A DNA stretch of 64,000 nucleotides. Origin: Anaeramoeba flamelloides. Lineage: Eukaryota; Metamonada; Anaeramoebidae. The notes beneath the pieces were generated by a model. That model was not told the origin of the DNA. It worked only from the letters and a program-made list of their open reading frames with translations, and searched no databases. Positions 11,228-22,440 of this stretch are shown piece after piece (position 1 is the stretch's first letter; each line of letters starts with the position of its first letter). The translations under genes and the position numbers were made by a program. The stretch spans positions 1,984,501 to 2,048,500 of the forward strand of contig JANTQA010000051.1 in the NCBI GenBank assembly GCA_027625915.1, in the 5' to 3' direction.

Positions 11228-11704
11228 TTGTTGGTTTGTTTTTAAAAAAGATTTCAAAAAAATGAAATAGCAAAATATTAAACATTACATTACTTTTTTA
11301 TTTTATGAGCACTAAAGTGAATGAGTGACTCTCGAGTACCTTTGGTGGGGAAGAAGATGAATTAAAATACCAATTTTTTGGTATGGGATACTTGATATGT
11401 TGTATCATAAAAAAAGTTAGTAATTAAATCAGTTAATTTGTATTACAATAATAAAAATAGTTCTTTTTTTTACTACTGGTTCCAAGATAACATGAAAGTC
11501 ATTATTCTTTCGTACAACTAAGATAAAATCAATTTTGAAGGTAAACTCCTTGATATTTTGAGTTTATTTAAGATTATGAATAATATTTTGTTAGATAATT
11601 TTTCTAATTATCTCAAACTTTGTTATGTATTCTTTGGATATATAATTATTGAGGTAATTAATTCTCTTTTTTGAAAAACACATTGATTTTTTTTTTTTAT
11701 TTTA
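11228..11704. other. 5' flank of RPL26
   Basis: AT-rich, non-coding; no recognisable promoter motif. Confidence 0.4.
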
Positions 11705-11760
11705 TAACCGAGGAGTTGTTAATCTCTCTTGTTTACCCGAATTAATAAAAAACATTTATA
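11705..11760 (-). mobile_element. LINE 3' tail scrap
   Basis: Reverse complement of the extreme 3' end of the LINE at 38705-39870 (AATTCGGGT-AA-AGAG then GATTAACAACTCCTC). Only about 55 bp are present, an extreme 5' truncation. Confidence 0.6.
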
Positions 11761-13416
11761 TTTGATCTTTTCATTTGGAGAATATGATTTTTAATAATAG
11801 TACTTTAAGAAATCAATAGCAGATTTACACATGATTTTTTGTTTGTTTTATTGAGATTTTAATGTATTAGCTTTCTATAACAAAAATTCACAGCTTTTTT
11901 TTTTGAAAAAAGATATTAAACAAGTCTGTGAGGGTTATTTCTACAACAAAATTCTTATGAGAGGTATTTTAATTATGCAGTTTGCTCAATAGCCAGTGTT
12001 AACTTTAATATTGTTTTTTTCAAAACTTCTTCAAGACAGAATCTAATTTTAGACTACAATATACAACCTAAGTTTTATTGTTTTAATTCCCCTTCAAAGA
12101 AAGAAACGAGTTTTATTCAATAAGAGAAATTTCTAATAAAATCAAAAAAATGTTTAAATTGTAAAGGTAACGTTCTGAATATCCTTTTTTTTTTTTTTTT
12201 TTATATTTTTAAAAATTTAAGTTTTAATATTTTCCTCACTGGATTCTGAAATAAAATCTGAAATTTATCTTTGAATTTTAATATTTTTTTTCATCATTGT
12301 GAAATAACTACCAATACTATAATTAAAAAAAAAAACACCAAAAATGAAGGGAATTTTGGTGTAAAGTACTTATCCAATAATTAACTTTTATAATTAACTT
12401 TTTTTTGATTACTTTGAAGGTTTTTTAAAATTATAGTATTCGTAGTAATATCACTATGGCATAAAAAAATAATTTTATTTTGAAAAAATAAGTATTTGTG
12501 AGTTTTTCAGGTTTTAATAACCACATGCAGAATAAATACTATTGATTAGTTAAATATAAATCTTTGATAAGGAATTATTTTTAAAGATATTTTTTAATAT
12601 ATATTAAAAAATACAATTTTCCAGGTTCATGTAAGAATGCTTTTAAATTCAATAGTATAACAATTGAAAAAAAATATTTTTTATTTATTTATTTATTGTG
12701 AGAAAGGAGTAATCTAAGAAAATTTACTAAATAAAAAAAGATAAGAAGAAAAATAATTAAAACATTAAAGTAAAAAAAATATTATATCATTTACATGACC
12801 AAATTAAAAATTATCTACGTCCTGAAACAGGAGGAGTAAAAACCCGATAGAAAGATTATTAATAATAAGATTCCACAAACTGTGATTAATAAATTGGTAT
12901 TCCATGGCTCTGAAAAGTGGAGCACTATGTACCCGAATTTGTATATTTTTTTAATATTTTAGGAATTTTTTATTTTCAATTTTTTTATTTTCAATTTTTT
13001 CTCTATTACCTTAAGTTTTCTAACCATAAGAGCATTGATAAAAAATTCTCGACAAGAACAATAAATTTGGTAATTTTGATTAACCAGATTAAGGAGCTTT
13101 TGAGTATTTTTTCTAAGGATAACATTTTTATATAAGTTTTTTTCTAAAATTTTTGCTATTTTTTTTTCCATTTGATTCTGATAAATTTTAAAAAAAGATT
13201 TTTTTTCACAGATAATAGATTATTTTATTATGACCCAAAAGCAATTTAAATTCAATAAATATCTTTCAAATAGATAACCAATTATTTTGACCAGCAAAGA
13301 AACATTTATTTTTTGAAATCAAAATAACTAATTTTTCTTGTTTTTTTTACATTAAGTTTTTTATTTTTTGAAATAGAAAGTAAATCTATGATTTTTCTCT
13401 AATAATTTGAATTCTG
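11761..13416. other. Non-coding; one coding-like scrap
   Basis: Mostly homopolymer-rich. At 12959-13171 the minus strand has an open frame of 70 codons (NQNYQIYCSCREFFINALMV in its middle) with more balanced composition than its surroundings; it may be a transposon or gene scrap but has no recognised match. At 12790-12950 the plus strand reads coding-like in short pieces only. Confidence 0.35.
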
Positions 13417-13735
13417 GAAAAAAAAAGTTAGGTTTTCTTGTTTTTTCTGTTTATTTGGAAAATAAATAGATTTTCATTAGGTTTTTTTGTGTTTTCTATT
13501 CATTTGCGAATTTTTCTAGGTTTTTTTGAGGTTTTCTATTTTATATGTGAAGTGCTCTTGTTTTTTTTTTACTTTTTGAAATAAACAGAAAATTTTAATA
13601 AATTTTCGGTTTATTTCAAACAGTAAAAAAAAAAAACCTAACGAAAATCTATTGATTTTCCAAATAAATAGAAAACCTCAAAAAAAACCTTGAACACTTT
13701 ATAAATAAAATAGAAAACCCGAGGAAAACCTTGTC
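13417..13735. repeat. Palindromic repeat family D, copy 2
   Basis: Arms of ~120-140 bp (13417-13560 and 13605-13735) contain the GGTTTTTTTGAGGTTTTCTA unit in the left arm and its reverse complement in the right arm. Same unit as at 4700-4865. There are internal repeats within each arm (the unit occurs two to three times), so it looks like a tandem array turned back on itself. Confidence 0.55.
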
Positions 13736-14058
13736 ACTTGACGAGATTTTTCCGTCAGTTTATCCATAATTCAAAATTAAAGAGTAAAATATAACAATTT
13801 TTATCGATTTATTTGAACCCTGGAAAACTTAGAAAATGCCTATATTTATTATTAGTATTTATAACTGTTGTTTGTGTTTGCCAATATGATTAGGGGGTTT
13901 AAAACTATTACTTAATATATCTCAAATAAATGTCTCATAGTTGTATTCAACGTAAATTCATCACCATGATCCTTTTAATGATTCTTTTTTAAAAACCACA
14001 AGTGTAGATATGTAATTTTTTAAAAATAGAGTTTTTATAATTTTAAATATAAATAAAG
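13736..14058. other. Non-coding AT-rich stretch
   Basis: Nothing recognised. Confidence 0.4.
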
Positions 14059-14307
14059 GTTTCCATACATTTACCCAAATTTCGGTAATAGTAAATGAAA
14101 AATATGTTTTTGGATTTTGAGCACAAAGGTATTTTTCAATATAAAATCGTTTGGTGAACACCAATAAATAGTTTGAAAAGGGATTTTTGAATCAAAATGT
14201 GAAAGATTGGTATTCACCAAATGATTTTTTAATTCAATTATTATTAGCCTATTAAGATAATCAGATATTATATTTACTATTACCAAAATTTGGGTAAATA
14301 CATGGAA

Positions 14308-14309
<2 letters not shown>
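14059..14309. mobile_element. MITE-like palindrome beside a (TA)n tract
   Basis: Arms 14059-14163 and 14206-14309 are reverse complements around a ~42-bp spacer. They share the outer TTTCCAT(A/G)(C/T)ATTTACCC, TTCGGTAATAGTAAAT (TTTGGTAATAGTAAAT in the other arm) and inner (A/C)TTTGGTGAA(C/T)ACCAA. The open frames at 13961-14352 on the minus strand are only readings of this palindrome. The right end directly abuts the (TA)n repeat. Confidence 0.6.

Positions 14310-14339
<30 letters not shown>
14310..14339. repeat. (TA)n microsatellite
   Basis: About 14 uninterrupted TA units directly after the palindromic element; a likely insertion target or a product of it. Confidence 0.85.
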
Positions 14340-14341
<2 letters not shown>

Positions 14342-14861
14342 AAAATTGTCAAAAATCTATTTTGACAACATTCTATATTTACACCAGTGCTCTCAAATAC
14401 ATCTTAGTTTTTTTTATTTCAATGATAAGTAGCGACCCATTTATTGTTCAAATATATTTTTTCATAGAATTGATCATTCTCAAAATTTAATAATTAATTC
14501 AAACTGTTAGTTATAAAATATTGAAAAAAATTTGATTTTTCTCAAAAAAAAAAAATAAATATTTGATGTTATTCTTTTTGTGGTTTTAGTTTTAATAATT
14601 CTTTCCTCAATCCAGACATTATTCTATTTATACCCAGTAAAAATTATTTTACTTGGAAACAGAATCAAAAGAATCTTTTTATCCCCCAGTTGTGGTACCC
14701 AATAAAAAATACCTTTTTTTGTTTCCAAGGAATCAAAAAAACAATATTATTTAGTGTTTTTGTAAAAAAAAAAATATTCTGAATAGAGACTTTAACATGT
14801 TGAAAATGTTTGATAAAAATTGATTCCATTCGAATCATTTTTCTATTATTCGTTGAAATTA
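14340..14861. other. Non-coding
   Basis: The open frame 14665-14895 runs into the MITE arm and is not supported. Nothing else recognised. Confidence 0.4.
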
Positions 14862-15060
14862 CAGCCAGTTTCACTTTTAAGGCACAAACTATCAACGAAA
14901 TTTAAGGCACAAAAAAATCTCAAATTAAGGAACAAAATTTGGAATTTTATTTTTTACACAAATTATTTTTACTAGAATTTGAATTTTGTGCCTTAATTTG
15001 AGAGTTTTATTGTGCCTTAAATTTCGTTAAAAGTTTGTTCCTTAAAAGTGAACCTGACTG
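14862..15060. mobile_element. Tc1/mariner-type MITE with TA target duplication
   Basis: A 199-bp palindromic element. The left terminus CAGCCAGTTTCACTTTTAAG and right terminus CTTAAAAGTGAACCTGACTG are inverted repeats, and the ~85-bp arms share AACGAAATTTAAGGCACAA and CTCAAATTAAGG. It is flanked by TA at 14860-14861 and 15061-15062. TA duplication plus a CAGTC-like start is the hallmark of Tc1/mariner. No coding capacity, so it depends on a transposase elsewhere. Confidence 0.8.
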
Positions 15061-16633
15061 TATAAATATTTGTGATTATAATTTTATTAAAAACAAAAGT
15101 ATTTATCGAATTATGTTCATTATTAAATCGATTTTTTTAAAAAATACCCTAAAATAATCCTTTTTTTCTCTGATAAAGCCTTTGAAAAAAAAATACAGTA
15201 CTATTATCAACAATAAAAACAATGGCCTGAAAAATTTCAAGTTCTGGACATTTGATTATATTGTGAATAATCTTTATTAAAAATAATGAAAATGCAATTA
15301 AACTAATAATATTATCAAACTTGAAATTTTCAATTTTATTTTTTTTTTTTGAGGTTTTAATTTTATTTTTTTATTACATTTTTTAAATATCAGTGTTTTA
15401 TATGTTTATAATGATTGAAAAGTGAAAAGTTAATAATATTTATTAATAATTTTTTATTGAATACTAAAAGAAAATATCATGAAGTCTTTCACTATAATCC
15501 AAGTATTTTTTTATTTTTCTAATTTTTAGCTCAAAACACTGAAAATAATTTTAACCCTGATTAGAATATGATAGAAAGAATGGAAATTGCTATCGAAAAA
15601 CAAATAAGCTTAGAAAAATACAAAGAAATTAAACCGAAACACTTTTAATTTATCTTTGAAACAATATCAAAAAAATAGAAATTTGAAATTAAATTAAGAT
15701 TAATTGTAGAAATATGAATGTAACATGGTTAAAAAAGTTTTTGTAACATGCTTTTTCGAAAATAAGACATTTATCCAAAATAGATCTGTTTTAAAAAATG
15801 AAAGGCAATGAAATACCTTATTTTTAAGTATTTAAGAAGGTAGTTATTTTTTTTTTTAAATATTTTTTTTTGAAAATAACCATTTCAAATTCTAAAGGAT
15901 AAAACGTTATTTAGTTCGGTATTGGATATATGTGTGTGGAAACAGTCTTTAATTGCCCAGTTTTTTTTTTTTTTTTGAAGAGAAATTTTCTTTCATAAAT
16001 TAAATCTTTGATAGACATCAAGGATTTGGTACTGATTTTCATTAATACGGTTTACTTTTTGAGATTATTTATTACCAAGCGAGTTTAAAAAATTACAAAT
16101 ATACTCTGAAAAGAAAACATTTAAAACATGAATGTTTGGCATTAGTTAGATTTTATCTTTTTTTTTTTTGATTGAAGAAAATAACAAAAAAAGATAAAGT
16201 TAATTCCTCAACCCCTAGAAAGAATAATTTAATTTCCATTTAAATTTTTTTTTTTTTTTTTTTTGATGATGTGAATTCCACCGCGTATAGAAAAAAAGAT
16301 TCACTGAAATTTCAATTTTTTTTAAAAATAATTGTTTTTCCTCTTTGTTCGAATTTCCAATAAAAACAAATTAACTCCACCCTTTGACTTTTCTTTAAAT
16401 TATTTTGATTTTATGAACTAAAAAATAAAAAACATTGAAAATATTTTTATTTTTTTTTTCAATTTTCAGCAAAAGATTCTAGAGGTTTGTTGAACACAAA
16501 TAGTGAACCATGAGTTGATTTTAACTGTATTTAAATCGAATTTAGGTGTATAGATTCATTAAAACAAATTCTTTGAAAAAAAAAACAAACATTATCTCCG
16601 TTTTTAAGACATATTAACCTATTTTACTTGTTA
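15061..16633. other. Non-coding, 3' flank of PARG gene
   Basis: AT-rich with several T14-T20 tracts (15960, 16245). No gene, RNA or repeat recognised. Confidence 0.4.
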
Positions 16634-18901
16634 TTAATGATAACCATCAAGTTCTATATTAAAAAAGTCGTCATCAGAATCTTCAATATTTACCCCTTGC
16701 TCTTGATTCATTTGATTAACTTGATGGCTTTGATTCATTTGATTCGTTTGATTTATTTGATTCACTTGATTTGTTGGATATGTTTGATTTATTTGATTTA
16801 TTTGATTTATTTGATTATTTTGATTTATTTGATTATTTTGATCCACTTGATTATTTTGATATCTTTGATGTTTGTTTTCTATTCTTTTATCTTTTTGTTG
16901 AGTTTGATTAAGACTTGGAATTGGAATTTGTTTCTGTTCATATTTTTTTTTTCCATTTGCATAGCCATTTTGAAAACCAATTTTTGTTTGAGAAAATTTT
17001 TGTCTATTAAGGTTGTTATTAATAGATTCACTTGGTATTTTTTCAAAGCATTTTTCATAAATAAATTGGAAGATTGTACTATTACTCTGTTGCACATGGT
17101 TGTAATATTGCAAAATCATATCCCAAATTTGGGATACTGTGTATTCTTTTAATAAGGAATAGACATTCATTAGATCTTCCCCAAATTGTGTATCATCAAA
17201 GGTGAAATATAAAAGATCTCTTTTTGCTTCAGCTGCAGCGATTAATTGCAATAAAGCCTTTAATTGCTTATCCCCACCAAACACACCACAGCCAAGGTTT
17301 CCGGTTGCGATTGGCCGTGCGTCAAATTGGTTTATTTGCAATTTTCGAAATCCACAATAAATTTTTTCGATTTCTCTATTTAAATATTTTGGAGAAAATT
17401 GCAATTTAGGATCCATCCTCGAGAAATTTTTAGCATCGATGGCTATCAACTGGACTTCGCAGCGGTTTTGTGAGTCCAATAACGCCCTATCGATATACCC
17501 ACTAACAAATTCAAAGGTTTTGCCATACCCTTGGTAATTGGAATACCTTTTCGCACCGATCATTAATAAAGTCTCGTTTTTACCCAATTTTTCGCAGATC
17601 ATGCAGGAAACTAATAATTCTGGGCAAACTGTAAAACGGATTTCCTCTTGCACACACCCACTGCTGAGCACACCGCCACCAATATACTTATTGGCAAAAT
17701 CGACGTGCAAGTGTAAATCCGTGTTTTCAATGAGACCATTGTTGTCGATATTTAAACCACACAATTTGTTATTTCGATTCTTCCAATCTGGGATCTGATC
17801 CAGCCTGTTTCGATAGAACCCTATAACGCCATTTTTCGGTGTATCCTTTTTTGTGTAGTAATGGAAGTAATTCAAAAAGCACCTTAATTTGTTTTCGTTT
17901 GCAGATCCAATCTCTTTCTTGCCCGTGTACAGGTTTGTAAAATTTGATCGGTTCAAAAACGGCGGGCGTGTGCTAACCGTGTCCCCATACGGCATCAAAC
18001 AGAAAAAGGAGCAGGCCAGTAGTGAGGCAATTAACGTTCTTGGTAATTCAGCCTTGTTGAGTCTCCCTTTCAACAATAATGGAATTGGCTTGTTATAACT
18101 GTTTAGCTCTTGAGGTAAGGACAAAGCTAATCTTTGCATTTTTGGTAACAAGTATACGAAGAACAATTTCTTTCCTACTTCATCCAACTTTTCTTTGAGA
18201 AAGCTTTTTAGTGGCACTAAATTGTCTAGATCCAAATTTGGGATGACCTTTGCAAGCAATCTGCAAAACTTTGTGCAGTTTTCAATTTTGCCCTTCAATA
18301 AAGTTTGAATTAAATACCATTTTGATAAGGACTTTTTGTTGTTTCCCTGGGTTATGGTATACGTGTTCGATTGACTACAAGGCAAAAGAAGATGCTTTTT
18401 GTCCCAAACATCCCAAAGGTTTTTGTTTGTATTTAAGTTGGTGTTTGTGTTTGTGTTTTTGTTTGTGTTTGTGTTTTTTTGATAATTATTGGAGACGGTT
18501 TTATTTTGATGGTAATTTTTACGTATAAACTTTTCCTTCTCTTTTCTTTGATCTTTTTTTCTTCCACCACCTCTCCCACCACCTCTTCCTCTTCCTCTAC
18601 CATTTCCTCTTCCGCCACCTCTTCCTCTTCCTCTACCATTTCCTCTTCCGCTTGCTCTCGGTTTGTTGTGTGATTTACCCCTCTTGTTTTGTTGGTTATT
18701 ATTGTGATTGTGTTTGTGATTTGATCTTTGCTGATTATTATTATGATTTGATCTTTGCTGATAATTATTATCGTTTGCGAAATTAAAACCTTCACCAAGA
18801 TTACTACCAATTTGAGTTGGTCGATGTTTTTTAGGTTTATAATGATTGCTTCTTTTTTTTTTTAGCTTTTGGGTATTTAACCATTCACCTTGGTAATTCA
18901 T
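16634..18901 (-). CDS. PARG: Poly(ADP-ribose) glycohydrolase (PARG)
   Basis: A single 755-codon open frame, ATG at 18901. PARG cleaves ribose-ribose bonds of poly(ADP-ribose), reversing PARP signalling at DNA damage and chromatin. The catalytic domain spans ~160-610. The signature is present in full: GGGVLSSGCVQEE at 408-420 with both catalytic glutamates, preceded by HVDFANKYI. Further PARG blocks are LPRTLIASLLACSFFCLMP (~285-303), GYGKTFEF, RCEVQLIAIDA, REIEKIYCGFRKL, ATGNLGCGVFGGD (532-544) and LLYFTFDD. Tails flank the domain: residues 1-155 are N/Q/K-rich with an RG-rich stretch (83-114) suited to nucleic-acid binding, and 650-740 are N/Q/I-rich with NQINQ-type repeats. No introns. GC content is visibly higher in the catalytic half than around it. 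Antisense open frames here are shadows. Confidence 0.93.
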   Translation of the reverse strand: MNYQGEWLNTQKLKKKRSNHYKPKKHRPTQIGSNLGEGFNFANDNNYQQRSNHNNNQQRSNHKHNHNNNQQNKRGKSHNKPRASGRGNGRGRGRGGGRGNGRGRGRGGGRGGGRKKDQRKEKEKFIRKNYHQNKTVSNNYQKNTNTNKNTNTNTNLNTNKNLWDVWDKKHLLLPCSQSNTYTITQGNNKKSLSKWYLIQTLLKGKIENCTKFCRLLAKVIPNLDLDNLVPLKSFLKEKLDEVGKKLFFVYLLPKMQRLALSLPQELNSYNKPIPLLLKGRLNKAELPRTLIASLLACSFFCLMPYGDTVSTRPPFLNRSNFTNLYTGKKEIGSANENKLRCFLNYFHYYTKKDTPKNGVIGFYRNRLDQIPDWKNRNNKLCGLNIDNNGLIENTDLHLHVDFANKYIGGGVLSSGCVQEEIRFTVCPELLVSCMICEKLGKNETLLMIGAKRYSNYQGYGKTFEFVSGYIDRALLDSQNRCEVQLIAIDAKNFSRMDPKLQFSPKYLNREIEKIYCGFRKLQINQFDARPIATGNLGCGVFGGDKQLKALLQLIAAAEAKRDLLYFTFDDTQFGEDLMNVYSLLKEYTVSQIWDMILQYYNHVQQSNSTIFQFIYEKCFEKIPSESINNNLNRQKFSQTKIGFQNGYANGKKKYEQKQIPIPSLNQTQQKDKRIENKHQRYQNNQVDQNNQINQNNQINQINQINQTYPTNQVNQINQTNQMNQSHQVNQMNQEQGVNIEDSDDDFFNIELDGYH

Positions 18902-19814
18902 TTCTCAAACACAAAAAAAAACTAAGAAAAAAATGAATCCTAATTTTTGATCTTTGATTCATGAGAGAACAAATAGGTTCTAATTTCAAAACGTAAACAA
19001 GCTTTAAAAATGCTTTATTTGTTCGTTTTTATGTTGGCCACTTTCCAAAGATCAATTTTTCAAGTACACCTTATTCTCACAAAAATGTTTCATCTTGACT
19101 TACTCTTTGAACAATAGGTGTTCTTTGGGTCAAAAATCTTGAGAAGAGAATTCAAAACCACGATTATCAACTTTTTCAGAAAAATGAAAAACTTGATTTT
19201 TTTTTTTATAGTTTCTATAATATTTTATTCTTTTATAGATTCTTTAAGTGATAACTTCAAATGTTTTCTCAATAAAATGAGTTTGGCTAAACAATAATCA
19301 TTATTCAATAGAAAAGATTCTAATATAAAGCCCAATGAAAAGATACATCTTGTATCATTATTTCTTTCTTTTCAAAGCAAGTAAAATTAAGATCACTCTC
19401 TCAAAAATAAAGTGAACCAAACTAGACGATTATTCCCCACAAAAAGTTAATGGTACCTTTACGATTCGTTATTGTTTTTTTTGTGTTTTTTTGTATTGTT
19501 AGTGGAAAATCTCTTTTTATAAATTTAAATCATTTGGATCACCATAAGTTTGATACTCAGATTAACTCAAAAAGAAAATTTGTTATCATGATTATCCAAT
19601 TATTAATCTTTGAGTTTTAGTTTAGTAATCTTCTCATTCTTAGAGTACCTGTACACTTTTGGAAATCTAACCAATGTTTAGTTTGGTTATTATTGATTGT
19701 TTTCAAATACTGATACAATATAATTGAAGTTGAAAAGGAAAAATTTAGAAACTTTTTCTCTGATGATTTGTGCTTTTTTTTTTTTCAGATAAATATAAAC
19801 TATCTTTCATAATA
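18902..19814. other. 5' flank of PARG gene
   Basis: Non-coding; no promoter motif recognised. Confidence 0.4.
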
Positions 19815-20315
19815 ATAGGCCCATTAAAAATCAAATTTTAAATAAAAATATTTTTAATAATTGAAGTTATCTATTATAATATAAAAATTTAGATTTTAAT
19901 ATTCAATACTATACTCAAGAGATATTTATTTTTTGTCTAAAAATAAAAGAAAGAAAAATAAAAAAAACTGTTTAAAAAAATTTGGCCATTTATTTTGAAA
20001 GAAGCATTACATAAAAAATAGAAAATTTAAAAAAGTAAAAAAACCTATTTATCGATTCTCCTTCCATTTGAATAACTAAATCTAATCTCTTTTTCATATT
20101 TGATATCAAATTTTTCATTAATTCATCTGTTACTTCTTTCAAATTTTTCATTTACATTTTCCATTTTAACAAAACACTTTGGAAAAAATAAAAAAGAGAA
20201 AAAATGATTTATTACAAACTTTTCATTGTGAGAGGAAAAACTTCAAAACGATACAAAAGCAATTCATTATTCAAATGTAAGGTGGACCATTTATTATGAA
20301 ATTTAGTTTATAATA
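19815..20315. repeat. Direct duplication unit, copy 1 of 2
   Basis: About 500 bp repeated at 20452-20945 in the same orientation, offset ~636 bp, at roughly 90 percent identity. Landmarks are CCATTAAAAATCAAATTTTA, CTCAAGAGATATTTATTTTT and TTATCGATTCTCCTTC. On the minus strand (~20165-20045) it holds a MEN-NEK small reading frame interrupted once. Confidence 0.75.
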
Positions 20316-20451
20316 AAATAAAAAAAATTTCATTTGAGAAATAGAAGATCGAAATTTTCAATTTAAAAGTTGGTTAAAATGTGATTAATAACCATTTCAA
20401 ATGAACTCAAAAAATGTATTCTTATGTTCACAAACTCCATTTCAAAACATT

Positions 20452-20945
20452 GACCCATTAAAAATCAAATTTTAAATAAAAATATTTTTTACTAATTGAA
20501 GTTATCTATTATAATATTAAAATTTAGATTTTAATATTTAGTTCTATACTCAAGAGATATTTATTTTTTGTCTAAAAATAAAAGAAAAAAAAATAAAAAA
20601 AAAACAATAAAAAAAAAAATGGTCATTTATTTTGAAAGAAGCATTGTATAAAAAATAGAAAATTTAAAAAAGTAAAAAAAACCATTTATCGATTCTCCTT
20701 CGATTTGAATATCTAAATCTAATCTCTTTTTCATATTTGAAACCAATTTTTTCATTTATTATTCTGTTACTTCTATCCAATTTTTCATTTTCATTTTCCA
20801 TTTTAGCAAAACACTGTGGAAAAAATATAAAAGAGAAAAAATGATTTATTTTCAAACTATTCATTGTGAGGGGAAAAACTTCAAAACAAATAAAAAGAAA
20901 TTCAAAATTCAAATGAATATCTGGGCTATTTATTATGAAATTTAG
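20452..20945. repeat. Direct duplication unit, copy 2 of 2
   Basis: Second copy of the unit at 19815-20315. On the minus strand it carries an uninterrupted 82-codon frame (20912-20664). Its central part, MENENEKLDRSN followed by EKIGFKYEKEIRFRYSNRRR, corresponds to the interrupted frame of copy 1. The differences between copies include many changes of amino acid, so there is no clear sign of protein-level selection. Function unknown. Confidence 0.7.
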
Positions 20946-22040
20946 TTTAGATCTTTCTAATATACGGTAAATTATATTTGTAACTACATTTTTTTTGAAT
21001 TTAATAAAAAAAAAAAAACAAGTTGTAATTTTATCTCATAAGTTTAGTTCCTTAAACTATCACAAAGAAACATTCCAACTCAATAACAAACTAGATTTTT
21101 TCCTTCAATTTGTTTTTTTTGAAAAGTTTTAATTTTAAATCGAAAATTAAAACAATGTGAATAAGAATATATATTTAGAATCTAGTTATAACAGGAAAAA
21201 TAATTTTTTGAAAAGGAAAAAAAAAAAAAAAATTGTCATTTTAATCAGAAACCAATAACAATAAAAATTTAATCAATTGTGAAATAGCCCGATCGAATCT
21301 GTAAAAATCAATAATACAAAAAGAGGAAATTTTTAGAAAAATGCGACAAAGAGTGACACTCAATTTCTAATTTGAATCTTAATGAATTATACTTTTTAGA
21401 ACTGGGTGTATTTTTGAGCAGTTAGACATTAGTGCTTTCTCAGATCTCGAAGTTTTTTTTTTTAATTTTTGATTTCATAAAATAGTGCTATTTTTATCAA
21501 AGGGATTGGAAAAAACCTTACTTTTTAAAATATAGGGTTATAAAATAACCTAAGATCAGATTAAAATAAAATCAATTGATTATGTACTATTTTAAAACAA
21601 TTTGTCTTAAATGGAAGAAATTTAAACCTTAAGAAATAGAAAAAGAATAAATGATTTATTTTTTAAAATGTTAATTTTTTGTAATGAGAATCCTTATCAA
21701 ATTTATTTTTTATCATATTTTTTTGCTAATTTGATTATAAGAATTTTTTTTCCCCGATTTTTGAATTTTAGTCATTAACAAGACAATAAATTTCAAAATA
21801 TCGATTTTAGTCTCAAACCGCTCCTTGGGTATGGATTAAATCCATGAGATGTGATTAGACCCTCTAGAGATAACTTTATACGTATTGGCCTTATTGATAT
21901 TATTAACTTTGTTTCTCCTCAGTGTGTTCCAACATTTTTTTCAAATATCAAAATTTTTTTATAAATGATCTTTGAAGATTAAATAAGAAATACGTAGAAT
22001 AATAAACACAAAAGAATAGTTGATATCCACCTGAAATAAA
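20946..22040. other. Non-coding with one coding-like scrap
   Basis: On the minus strand at ~21960-21770 there is a stretch reading like protein (ANTYKVISRGSNHISW then SIPKERFETKIDIL), with a less AT-skewed composition. It has no start and no recognised family; probably a gene relic. Confidence 0.35.
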
Positions 22041-22440
22041 ACGAATCAAATCAATAGATTTTCTTCAAAATAGAAAAACTCAAATTCTTATACATTATTA
22101 AGAAAAACAACAATATACATTTTGATCTCCTATTGAAGATATAAAAAAAATTCCAATGTAAATAAATATGATTCCAATAGATTGTTTTACACTTTTTCAT
22201 TAACCTTATAGTACACATTTTTACCAAATTACTTACGATCTTGTGAAAACAAAAAAAAAATTGCAAATGAATTAGGTTAACAAAAAAAATAGAAAAAAAA
22301 AAAGTAAAAATATGTAAAAAATGTGAAAAAAAGATTTTAATTTTGAATTTTCCAAAATATTTTTTTTTTTTGTAATATCCTTTCAAACCATTTAAATACA
22401 TGTAATTGATCCATTATAATTTTTTCACTTTAAGTGAACA
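22041..22440 (+). repeat. Dispersed repeat family A, copy 2
   Basis: Same landmarks as 88-470: AATCAATAGATTTTCTT, GAAAAACTCAAATTCTTA, AAGAAAAACAACAATATAC and a TTTAAATACATGTAAT end. Strongly diverged from the other copies. Confidence 0.6.

Noticed and set aside
16628-18673. Plus-strand and other-frame open frames across the PARG gene
   Set aside because: Overlap an intact PARG domain on the minus strand and are readings of its NQ and RG repeats.
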